Source of the DNA: ZC4RG35 sp036375695
GTDB taxonomy: Bacteria > Actinomycetota > Acidimicrobiia > Spongiisociales > ZC4RG35
DNA: 16,743 nt
NCBI GenBank assembly: GCA_036375695.1
Contig: DASVBU010000023.1
Coordinates: forward strand, 1 to 16,743
Reading direction: 5' to 3'
The notes under the pieces were generated by a model that saw nothing but the letters and a program-made list of their open reading frames with translations, had not been told where the DNA came from and made no database searches. Made by a program: the position numbers and the translations under genes. Positions 7,168 through 13,686 of the stretch are shown here, piece after piece; the stretch's first letter is position 1, and the number at the start of each line of letters is the position of its first letter.

Positions 7168-7864
7168 AGCACGCCCCTTCCGGGTGCTGGTGGTCGAGGA
7201 CGAAGCGCCGCTCGCCGAGTCGATCCAGTACGCCCTGGAATCCGAGGGATTCATGGTGTCCACGGCAGGAAGCGGCCCCACCGGTCTCGAAGCCGCGCGG
7301 GCGCACAACCCCGACATCGTTCTGCTCGACCTCATGCTTCCGGGAATGTCCGGTCTCGACGTTTGTCGGGAGATCAGATCGTTCAGCGACGCCGCCATCA
7401 TCATGCTCACGGCGAAGGACGCCGAAGCCGACAAGGTCGCCGGGCTCGAGCTCGGGGCCGACGACTACATGACCAAGCCGTTCTCCATGCGGGAGCTGAT
7501 CGCCCGCATCCGGGCGCAGCTCCGCCGGCTCGCCCGCACCGGTCAGTTCGCCGAGGCCAACGAGGTGCTGCGGGGCGGTGCTGTGGAGATGGACATCGAG
7601 GCCCATGTGGTTCGGGTGGACGGCGAGACGGTGGACCTGACCCCGAAGGAGTTCGACCTCCTCGAGTCGCTGATGCGGCGAAAGAATCGTCTGGCCGAGA
7701 GACACGCTCTCATCTCCGAGGTTTGGGGCCCGTCGTACTTCGGCGACACCAAGACCCTCGATGTACACGTCAAGCGGCTGCGGGAGAAGATCGAGAGGGA
7801 GCCCTCCCGGCCGACTCACATCGTCACGGTGCGTGGTCTCGGGTACAAGTTCGTCGATGAGTGA
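7160..7864 (+). CDS. phoP: OmpR/PhoB-family response regulator, PhoP/RegX3-like
   Basis: DNA-binding response regulator, most likely the activator of the phosphate regulon. Receiver domain (about 7-122): acidic pocket E13/D14 in VVEDE, phospho-acceptor Asp57 in IVLLDLMLPGMSG, Thr84 in IIMLTAKD, and Lys106 in DDYMTKPFS. The C-terminal OmpR winged helix (about 138-232) includes LTPKEFDLLESLMRR, the recognition region TLDVHVKRLREKIE and the wing HIVTVRGLGYKF. The gene overlaps phoU by 8 bp and the kinase gene also by 8 bp. The operon position and the upstream PHO box support a phosphate role. The sequence alone does not separate the mycobacterial RegX3 from the Streptomyces PhoP naming. All catalytic residues are present. 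Confidence 0.93.
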   Translation: MLEARPFRVLVVEDEAPLAESIQYALESEGFMVSTAGSGPTGLEAARAHNPDIVLLDLMLPGMSGLDVCREIRSFSDAAIIMLTAKDAEADKVAGLELGADDYMTKPFSMRELIARIRAQLRRLARTGQFAEANEVLRGGAVEMDIEAHVVRVDGETVDLTPKEFDLLESLMRRKNRLAERHALISEVWGPSYFGDTKTLDVHVKRLREKIEREPSRPTHIVTVRGLGYKFVDE

Positions 7865-9557
7865 ACCGCCTGGCCGGTCGAGCATCTCCAGTCGAGTCCT
7901 GGTGACCGGCGGGATCGTCGCCCTGGCGTTGGTCCTGCTGATGATGGGGATGGTCGAGCGCTCCGTTCGCTCGATCTGGCTCGCCGACCTCGACGAGCAC
8001 CTGGTGGACCTGGGCGAGTCGGTCGCGGCCGGGTTGGGTGTTGGTGACGACGACGCATGGATCACAGAGGTGTCGAACCGCACCGGGGTCCGCGTGACCC
8101 TGATCGCTCCGGATGGGCTCGTGGTCGCCGATTCGCACGAGGAAGAGGCGGAGTTGGAGAACCACGGCGACCGCCCCGAGGTTGTGGCTGCCCTCCGGGG
8201 GGAGGTGGGCCAGGCCACCCGGCTCAGCGAGAGCTCAGGCTTCGCCCAGCGCTATGTGGCCTTGCCATTTCCCGGGTTGGTGGTGCGGGTGTCGACTCCC
8301 ACCTCAGTGATCGAAGATCGGTTGTCGGACACCAGACGAGTCATTGCCATGGCGGGCGTGACGGTGGCGGCGCTCGCCATCGGGCTTCTGGTTCTGACGT
8401 CCCGCAGGCTGGTGCGTCCCCTGGAGCGGCTCGCCGCGCAGGCGGAAGCAGTAGCGGCGGGCGACCTCACCGTCGTTCCGGAGCGGTCGAGTGTCACCGA
8501 GCTCGACCAGATGGCGGTGGCCCTGGGTTCGATCGTCCGCGATCTCGGGGGACGCATCGACGAAGCGGAGCAGGCGTCGTCCACCCTGGAGGCGGTCCTC
8601 GCCTCGCTACCGCAGGCAACGCTTCTGTTCTCCGGTGACGACACCCTGGTGTACGCCAACCCGGCGGCCGGCGAGATGTTGGGCCGGGTCCCCGAACTGC
8701 TCGCGTCCCTGGTCCCCCTTCAGCTCCAGGAGATGATTCGATCGGCTCGATCCGGCTCTGTCGCGCCCCAGGAGATGGAGCACGGCCTCCCGGCCCGATG
8801 GCTCCGCGCGGTGGCCAGCCGGGTCGACGACTCGGGCCGGGTGGTGCTCATCGTCAGTGACGTGACCGAGCGGGCGCGTCTGGAGGCGATGCGTCGGGAT
8901 TTCGTTGCCAACGCCTCACACGAGCTGAAGACCCCGGTGGCGACCGCGATCGCCTCTGCGGAGGCGCTGCAGATCGCGCTCAGCCGGGACGACCCCTCCG
9001 CAGAGCGGTTCGCCGCCCGGGTCTCCGCTTCCGCCCGACATCTCGAGAGACTCGTCGCCGACCTGCTCGACCTTTCGCGTCTGGAGCAGGAGTCCCCGGT
9101 GCTGGCGCCGGTCGACCTGGGTGCCCTCGTGGTCGAGGAGACGGAAGGGGCAAGGCAGCGGGTCGAGGACAACGGGCTGACGTTGAGCGTGGAGACGATC
9201 CCGGTAACGATTTCCGGCGACGACGCCGCCCTCCGCACTGCGATTCGCAACCTCATCGACAATGCCGTGCGGCACACGGCCGCGGGTGGGTCGATCTACG
9301 TGAGGGTTGGCTCCTCTGACGGGTTCGCCGTGGTCGATGTGGCGGACACCGGTGAGGGGATTCCGACGGCGGACCTGGACCGGGTCTTCGAGAGGTTCTA
9401 CCGGGTGGACACGGCCCGATCCCGGGAGACAGGTGGGACGGGCCTCGGGCTGGCGATCGTTCGTCATGTCGTGGAAGGCCATGGCGGGCGGGTATCGGTG
9501 GCCAGCGAGCTCGGCCAGGGTTCGACCTTCACGGTGGAACTGCCTTTGCGCCCCTGA
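7857..9557 (+). CDS. phoR: PhoR/SenX3-like membrane sensor histidine kinase with HAMP and PAS domains
   Basis: Sensor kinase partner of the preceding response regulator, 566 residues. Order of parts: membrane helix about 14-32 (VLVTGGIVALALVLLMMGMV), an extracytoplasmic region of about 120 residues, a second helix about 160-178 (MAGVTVAALAIGLLVL), HAMP about 182-235, PAS about 240-335 (TLEAVLASLPQATLLF), HisKA with His355 in NASHELKTP, then the ATPase domain with N-box NLIDNAVRH, G1 DTGEGIP, F-box FERFYRVD and G2 GGTGLGLAI. The layout matches PhoR-type kinases and, with its larger outer domain, differs from the short SenX3 form. The ATG at 7857 overlaps the regulator gene by 8 bp; the longer in-frame ORF upstream only shadows that gene. 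It is the last gene of the operon. Confidence 0.94.
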   Translation: MSEPPGRSSISSRVLVTGGIVALALVLLMMGMVERSVRSIWLADLDEHLVDLGESVAAGLGVGDDDAWITEVSNRTGVRVTLIAPDGLVVADSHEEEAELENHGDRPEVVAALRGEVGQATRLSESSGFAQRYVALPFPGLVVRVSTPTSVIEDRLSDTRRVIAMAGVTVAALAIGLLVLTSRRLVRPLERLAAQAEAVAAGDLTVVPERSSVTELDQMAVALGSIVRDLGGRIDEAEQASSTLEAVLASLPQATLLFSGDDTLVYANPAAGEMLGRVPELLASLVPLQLQEMIRSARSGSVAPQEMEHGLPARWLRAVASRVDDSGRVVLIVSDVTERARLEAMRRDFVANASHELKTPVATAIASAEALQIALSRDDPSAERFAARVSASARHLERLVADLLDLSRLEQESPVLAPVDLGALVVEETEGARQRVEDNGLTLSVETIPVTISGDDAALRTAIRNLIDNAVRHTAAGGSIYVRVGSSDGFAVVDVADTGEGIPTADLDRVFERFYRVDTARSRETGGTGLGLAIVRHVVEGHGGRVSVASELGQGSTFTVELPLRP

Positions 9558-9568
9558 CCCCTTGCCCC

Positions 9569-9597
9569 TACCAGTCGGTCGGCGGTTCGTTCTGGTA
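9569..9597. terminator. Weak inverted repeat between convergent genes
   Basis: TACCAG (9569-9574) can pair with CTGGTA (9592-9597) across a 17-nt loop in the 43-bp gap between the converging kinase gene and the membrane-protein gene. The position suits a bidirectional terminator, but the stem is short and there is no T-run. Confidence 0.25.
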
Positions 9598-9600
9598 TCC

Positions 9601-10200
9601 CTACGCCGGCACCTGTTCCTGCTGGGCCGCGACACGCGAAGCCCGGCGAGCGCCGAAGCGTGTCATCAACCGGGTCGCCAGCCATCCGTAGACCGCGGAC
9701 ACCGCTCCGAACATGGCGATGTTCGCCCACGGGCCGGCACCCAGCGTCATCAGCTCTCTTCGAAGATCCGGGACGAGGAACAGCAATGCCATCATCAGCA
9801 GGGCCGGGAAGGCCCACGATGCTCCGGGCCGGAGACGCCACACCTCGATGTTGACCGCACCGATCGCGCCGACAACCGCGCCGGCGAGACACCCGACCGT
9901 CAGGAGGATGACGAGGGTCCCATCGAAGCTGAACATCGGCTGCCTCGTGGGCTCGGCGATCGCCACGGCGCGCATGGCCAGTCTGAATCCAGGGGTGAGC
10001 ACGAAGATTCCTGCGATGAGGCCGGCAAACAAGCCGTGAAACATCGCCCGCCACCAGCCCGGGAGATCCCTCAACAAGACGATGGCGAGGCCGAGCAGGA
10101 TCAGTGCGGGGACGAAGGAGGGGAGCCCGCCCGACGCCAGCGAGGCCCACACCCCGGCGGCCGTGAGAGCGACGGCCCCCAATTTCGCGTTGGTGTTCAT
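9601..10200 (-). CDS. Hypothetical six-helix integral membrane protein
   Basis: A 199-residue protein whose family I do not recognise. It is strongly hydrophobic, with likely membrane helices at about 7-24, 29-43, 52-69, 94-116, 128-145 and 157-174. The C-terminal tail is basic (TRFGARRASRVAAQ) and would be cytoplasmic under the positive-inside rule. There is no signal cleavage site, no catalytic motif and only one Cys (104). Gly/Ala-rich stretches such as GCLAGAVVGAIGAV could pack helices closely. Its ATG at 10200 follows a -10 element by 6 nt and has no ribosome binding site. It is transcribed alone and towards the phosphate operon, and is divergent from dxs across the repeat array. Coding is supported by open frame length, composition and promoter fit rather than by homology. 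Confidence 0.8.
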   Translation of the reverse strand: MNTNAKLGAVALTAAGVWASLASGGLPSFVPALILLGLAIVLLRDLPGWWRAMFHGLFAGLIAGIFVLTPGFRLAMRAVAIAEPTRQPMFSFDGTLVILLTVGCLAGAVVGAIGAVNIEVWRLRPGASWAFPALLMMALLFLVPDLRRELMTLGAGPWANIAMFGAVSAVYGWLATRLMTRFGARRASRVAAQQEQVPA

Positions 10201-10206
10201 TGCGGC

Positions 10207-10212
10207 AAGCTA
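10207..10212 (-). promoter_or_regulatory. Candidate leaderless -10 element of the membrane-protein gene
   Basis: On the minus strand TAGCTT (TAnnnT) ends 6 nt before the ATG at 10200, the spacing of a leaderless start; there is no Shine-Dalgarno sequence. No -35 consensus is seen, and the repeat array begins 24 bp upstream. Confidence 0.5.
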
Positions 10213-10255
10213 CGCCTGAGGACGGTGGCCATGCCGCCTCCGGCGGCGGTACCTT

Positions 10256-10276
10256 CCCCCAACCTCTCGTTGGGGG
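10256..10276. repeat. Hairpin in first A unit
   Basis: CCCCCAAC (10256-10263) pairs with GTTGGGGG (10269-10276) around a 5-nt loop CTCTC. No T-run follows on either strand. Confidence 0.75.
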
Positions 10277-10374
10277 ACTGGTCCGTGGCTCCCCGCCTCC
10301 GGCGGCGGTACGGAGACGTTTCCCCCTACCCCCGCTCTTCGCCCGGCTGTGCCCGCCTCCGGCGGCGGTACCTT

Positions 10375-10395
10375 CCCCCAACCTTCGGTTGGGGG
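10375..10395. repeat. Hairpin in second A unit
   Basis: CCCCCAACC (10375-10383) pairs with GGTTGGGGG (10387-10395), a 9-bp stem with loop TTC. It equals the first A hairpin except for the loop sequence. Confidence 0.75.
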
Positions 10396-10495
10396 ACTGA
10401 TCCGGTGGTTCCCCGCCTCCGGCGGCGGTACGGAGACGTTTCCCCCCTACCCCCGCTCTTCGCCCGGCTGTGCCGGGCTTCGGCGGCGGTACCTT

Positions 10496-10512
10496 CCCCC
10501 ACTTCGTGGGGG
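10496..10512. repeat. Hairpin in third A unit
   Basis: CCCCCAC (10496-10502) pairs with GTGGGGG (10506-10512), loop TTC. Relative to the second A hairpin both arms are shorter by matching bases, so pairing is preserved. It lies 64 nt before the dxs start. Confidence 0.75.
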
Positions 10513-10544
10513 ACTGATCCGGTGGGTCAATTCCCTGTGCGCAC

Positions 10545-10550
10545 TACCCT
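10545..10550 (+). promoter_or_regulatory. Candidate -10 element of dxs
   Basis: TACCCT fits TAnnnT and would start transcription near 10557. That is downstream of the ATG at 10552 and about 19 nt before the ATG at 10576, which helps choose the latter. It follows an 8-bp palindrome GTGCGCAC (10537-10544). No clear -35 is seen. Confidence 0.35.
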
Positions 10551-10575
10551 GATGACGGCCTCTGCGGCCCGGACC

Positions 10576-12426
10576 ATGCTCGAACGAATCAGCCAACCTT
10601 CCGACCTGCGCCAACTCTCGCCAGACGAGCTGGTCGAGCTGTGCGAGGAGATCCGGGAGTTCATCCTCGAGAAGGTCTCCATGACGGGCGGTCATCTCTC
10701 CCCGAACCTCGGAGTGGTCGAACTGACGGTCGCCCTGCATCGCTCGTTCGACTCACCGCAGGACCGTTTCATCTGGGACGTCGGGCACCAGGCATACGTC
10801 CACAAGATCCTCACCGGCCGCGCCGCCGACTTCGACAAGCTCCGGCACACGGGTGGGCTCTCCGGCTATCCGAGCCGGGCCGAGTCGCCCCACGACTTCG
10901 TCGAGAACAGCCACGCCTCCACGTCCCTCAGCTACGCCCTGGGCCACGCCCTCGCCGACTACCCCGGCTGGACCGTGGCCGTCATCGGTGACGGTGCCTT
11001 CACGGGTGGCATGGCCTACGAGGCCCTCAACCATATCGCCGTCACCCGGCCCGAGCGCCTGATCATCGTCCTCAACGACAACGAGCGGTCCTACGCTCCG
11101 ACGGTCGGTGGGCTCGCATCCCTCGCCAAGCTCGCCCACTACCGGATCGATCCCAGATACGAGAAGGCCAAGCGGGCCGTGGGCCGCCTCCTCCGGGGGA
11201 TCCCGCTGGTCGGTGAGACCGCCGACGAACTGGCCGGCCGGGTCAAGGACGCCGTCAAGCAGATGCTGGAGCCGGCGACCGTGTTCGACGCCCTCGGCCT
11301 CAAGTACACGGGTGTCCTCGATGGGCACGACATCCCACTCCTCGAGGAGACCTTCGCCCAGGCCAAGGAATACAGCGAACCGGTCGTCGTGCATGTCGTC
11401 ACCCAGAAGGGCAACGGCTACGGCCCCGCCATCGAGGACGAAGAGGAGATGCTCCACGGGGTCGGGAGCTTCGACATCGCCACCGGCAAGGCGCTGAAGA
11501 GCGAACTGAAGCTGACCGACGTCGCCGGCCGCGCCATCGCCCAGGCCGCGGTCACCCGGCCCGACGTGGTCGGCATCTCCGCCGCCATGATCTCCACTGC
11601 CGGCTTGCGCGAGATGGCCCAGCGATTCCCGGAGCGGGTGATCGACACCGGAATCGCCGAGCAGCACGCCGTGACCCTTGCCGCCGGCATGGCGATGGCG
11701 GGGAAGAAGCCGATCGTCGCCATCTACTCGGCGTTCCTCCAGCGCGCCTTCGACCAGATCATCTCCGACGTGGCGCTACACGACCTCCCGGTGGTCTTCC
11801 TGATCGACCGTGCCGGGGTGACCGGCCCCGACGGGCCTTCTCATCACGGCATGTTCGACCTGGCCTACCTGACCATGATCCCCAACATGGTCGTGGGAGC
11901 ACCCGCCGACGCCATCGAGTTGTGCGCCATGATCGAGACCGCCCTCGACCACGACGGGCCGATCGCCATCCGCTACCCGAAGAGCGGGGCGGCGACGATC
12001 CCCACCCTGCCTGTGGAACCGCTCGACGTAGGTGTCGCCGAACTGATCGCACCCGCCGGGGACGTGCTCCTCGTGGCGGCGGGACGGATGGTCGAGGTGG
12101 CGGAGAAGGCCGCCGCGGGTCTCGCCACCCACGACGTGTCCGCCGGCGTGGTCAACGCCCGCTGGGTGAAGCCTCTCGATCCCCGGATCGCCGAGTGGTC
12201 GGCCGGCGTAGAGCACGTGATCACTCTCGAGGACGGTGTCCTCTCCGGTGGCCTCGGCTCCGCGGTGATGGCCATGCTCGCCGATCACGGCCAGGCGAAG
12301 AAGGTGACCCGCATCGGCGCCCCCGACGAGTTCCTGCCCTTCGGATCGGCCTCGGACATCCTCGCCGGCGCGGGGATGGACCCCGACTCGGTGGTGTCGA
12401 AGGTCCTCGCCGTCGTGGGTCACTGA
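10576..12426 (+). CDS. dxs: 1-deoxy-D-xylulose-5-phosphate synthase
   Basis: Cytoplasmic thiamine-diphosphate enzyme joining pyruvate and glyceraldehyde 3-phosphate, the first step of the MEP pathway to isoprenoids and also a supply for thiamine and pyridoxal. The 616-residue length is normal. Visible features are His40 in TGGHLSPNLG, HQAYVHK (71-77), the ThDP/Mg motif from GDG (138-140) to NDN (167-169), the actinobacterial RSYAPTVGG, and the catalytic Glu362 in GIAEQHAVTLAAGMA, followed by YSAFLQRAFDQ. The ATG at 10576 gives MLERISQPSDLRQLS, which matches the usual N-terminus of actinobacterial Dxs. An ATG at 10552 would add eight residues. No clear ribosome binding site is present. The frame stays open far upstream, but that region overlaps the opposite-strand gene and the repeats, so it is not coding. 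It forms a single-gene unit. Confidence 0.96.
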   Translation: MLERISQPSDLRQLSPDELVELCEEIREFILEKVSMTGGHLSPNLGVVELTVALHRSFDSPQDRFIWDVGHQAYVHKILTGRAADFDKLRHTGGLSGYPSRAESPHDFVENSHASTSLSYALGHALADYPGWTVAVIGDGAFTGGMAYEALNHIAVTRPERLIIVLNDNERSYAPTVGGLASLAKLAHYRIDPRYEKAKRAVGRLLRGIPLVGETADELAGRVKDAVKQMLEPATVFDALGLKYTGVLDGHDIPLLEETFAQAKEYSEPVVVHVVTQKGNGYGPAIEDEEEMLHGVGSFDIATGKALKSELKLTDVAGRAIAQAAVTRPDVVGISAAMISTAGLREMAQRFPERVIDTGIAEQHAVTLAAGMAMAGKKPIVAIYSAFLQRAFDQIISDVALHDLPVVFLIDRAGVTGPDGPSHHGMFDLAYLTMIPNMVVGAPADAIELCAMIETALDHDGPIAIRYPKSGAATIPTLPVEPLDVGVAELIAPAGDVLLVAAGRMVEVAEKAAAGLATHDVSAGVVNARWVKPLDPRIAEWSAGVEHVITLEDGVLSGGLGSAVMAMLADHGQAKKVTRIGAPDEFLPFGSASDILAGAGMDPDSVVSKVLAVVGH

Positions 12427-12462
12427 ACCCCGTTTTCGCCACGCCGTCCGAATCCCTCCGAT

Positions 12463-12475
12463 TAGGGTCGACCCT
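12463..12475 (+). promoter_or_regulatory. aapJ promoter -10 overlapping a 12-bp palindrome
   Basis: TAGGGT (12463-12468) fits TAnnnT. Overlapping it is the perfect 12-bp palindrome AGGGTCGACCCT (12464-12475), a plausible operator for a dimeric regulator acting at the -10/start region. Transcription would begin about 55 nt before the aapJ ATG. The binding protein is unknown. No -35 consensus is visible. Confidence 0.45.
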
Positions 12476-12528
12476 CGTGGCCTGCCGCCCCGTGTTGGCC
12501 AGGCCGGAACGACATACACGGAGGAGAG

Positions 12529-13614
12529 ATGAAGTCATCGAGAAAATTGATGGTTCTCGTCGCGGTCCTAGCCCTCTTCGCGGCCGCATGCACGGAGTCG
12601 AGCAGCGGCTCCACGACCACCGCCGCCAATGGGAACGGCGGGGAAGAGGGATCGACCCTGGCAGCCGTGATGGACCGTGGCGAGGTCCGCTGCGGTGTCA
12701 ACCAGACGGTGCCCGGGTTCGGATTCGTCGACGCCGATGGCAACTACTCCGGCTTCGACATCGACTACTGCCGGGCGGTGGCGGCGGCGATCTTCGACGA
12801 TCCCGATGCCGTGGAGTACGTCCCGCTCGACGCAGGCCAGCGGTTCACCGCTCTCGCCTCGGGTGAGATCGACGTCCTCATCCGCAACACCACCTGGACC
12901 TCGAGCCGTGACGGGGGCGAAGGCGCCACCTTCCTCACCACCACGTTCTACGACGGCCAGGGGATGATGGTCCGCACCGGTGAGTTCGAGTCGATCGACG
13001 ACATGGAGAACACCACCATCTGCGTCCTTGCCGGCACCACCACAGAGCTCAACCTGGCGACCCGGATGGAGGGGATGAACTACACCCCGCAGACCTTCGC
13101 CAACAACGAGCAGATCCAGCAGGCTTTCATCGAGGGCGCCTGCGACGGGTGGACGTCCGACAAGTCGCAGCTGTCGGCGATCCGTTCGGCATGGCCCGAG
13201 GGTCCCGAGGCCCTGACCATCCTCGACGAGACCTTCTCCAAGGAGCCGCTCGGCCCGGCCGTCCGCGACGGTGACTCGCAGTGGGCTCAGGTCATCGACT
13301 GGGTCGTGATCTCCACGATCCTCGCCGAGGAGCTCGGCATCACGTCCGACAATGTCGACACGTTCGACGACACGGACAACGCCGAGATCCGGCGCCTGCT
13401 CGGTCTGGAGATCGAGACCGATGATGGTCCGAGGGTGTTCGACGCCGGTCTCGGTGTCGAGCCCGACTTCGCACGACAGGTGATCAGCCACGTCGGCAAC
13501 TACGGCGAGATCTTCGACCGCAACGTCGGCCCCGACACCCCTCTCGGCCTCACCCGGGGCTTGAACGCCCTGTGGACCGATGGCGGGCTCATGTACGGGC
13601 CTCCGCATCGGTAG
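12529..13614 (+). CDS. aapJ: General L-amino-acid ABC transporter, substrate-binding lipoprotein AapJ/BztA-like
   Basis: Extracytoplasmic amino-acid receptor of the polar/general amino-acid uptake family. The 361-residue product has a lipoprotein signal ending LFAAAC (Cys21), then a Ser/Thr/Gly-rich linker. The mature domain carries the AapJ pattern: GEVRCGVNQTVPGFGFVD, GFDIDYCRAVAAAIF, RFTALASGEIDVLIRNTTWT and FYDGQGMMV, with a C-terminus GLNALWTDGGLMYGPP that is characteristic of AapJ/BztA rather than of glutamine- or histidine-specific receptors. In proteobacterial relatives it is a periplasmic protein; here it is lipid-anchored, as expected for a Gram-positive-type envelope. A GGAGGAG ribosome binding site (12520-12526) precedes the ATG by 2 nt. 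A strong hairpin separates it from the permease genes. Confidence 0.93.
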   Translation: MKSSRKLMVLVAVLALFAAACTESSSGSTTTAANGNGGEEGSTLAAVMDRGEVRCGVNQTVPGFGFVDADGNYSGFDIDYCRAVAAAIFDDPDAVEYVPLDAGQRFTALASGEIDVLIRNTTWTSSRDGGEGATFLTTTFYDGQGMMVRTGEFESIDDMENTTICVLAGTTTELNLATRMEGMNYTPQTFANNEQIQQAFIEGACDGWTSDKSQLSAIRSAWPEGPEALTILDETFSKEPLGPAVRDGDSQWAQVIDWVVISTILAEELGITSDNVDTFDDTDNAEIRRLLGLEIETDDGPRVFDAGLGVEPDFARQVISHVGNYGEIFDRNVGPDTPLGLTRGLNALWTDGGLMYGPPHR

Positions 13615-13626
13615 GAGCTCCGTCAG

Positions 13627-13657
13627 AAGGGGGCGGCCGCCCGGCGGCCGCCCCCTT
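13627..13657 (+). terminator. Strong GC-rich hairpin between aapJ and aapQ
   Basis: AAGGGGGCGGCCG (13627-13639) pairs perfectly with CGGCCGCCCCCTT (13645-13657) around a 5-nt loop. Only TTAT follows, so a classic U-tract is missing. It lies 29 nt before the aapQ start. Likely roles are partial termination or protection of the aapJ mRNA 3' end, giving more receptor than permease (inference). Confidence 0.75.
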
Positions 13658-13686
13658 ATCCGACTGTCGGCAGCAAAAGGGGGGGT

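Larger units (their letters stand above)
10236..10531. repeat. Alternating ~60-bp tandem repeat array (A-B-A-B-A) with conserved hairpins
   Basis: Five units begin at 10236, 10295, 10355, 10415 and 10476, spaced 59-61 bp. Units 1-4 begin with GCCTCCGGCGGCGGTAC; unit 5 begins with the variant GGCTTCGGCGGCGGTAC. Type A units (1, 3, 5) continue with a C5...G5 hairpin and ACTGATCCGGTGG. Type B units (2, 4) continue GGAGACGTTTCCCCC and CGCTCTTCGCCCGGCTGTG and are almost identical to each other. The real period is therefore an A-B dimer of about 120 bp, present 2.5 times. The array fills the gap between two divergent genes. I see no gene within it, although frames stay open because the composition lacks stop codons. 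Confidence 0.9.

Noticed and set aside
10236..10531. CRISPR array
   Set aside because: The segments between the 17-bp cores are not unique spacers: they are two repeating types (A and B), the period is 60 bp and no cas genes are nearby.
9307..10575. Open frame continuous with dxs that would add over 400 N-terminal residues
   Set aside because: It is out of frame with the kinase gene it overlaps, runs antisense to the membrane-protein gene and then crosses the repeat array. The encoded sequence is low-complexity and Arg/Pro/Gly-rich. Known Dxs proteins start near MLERI.
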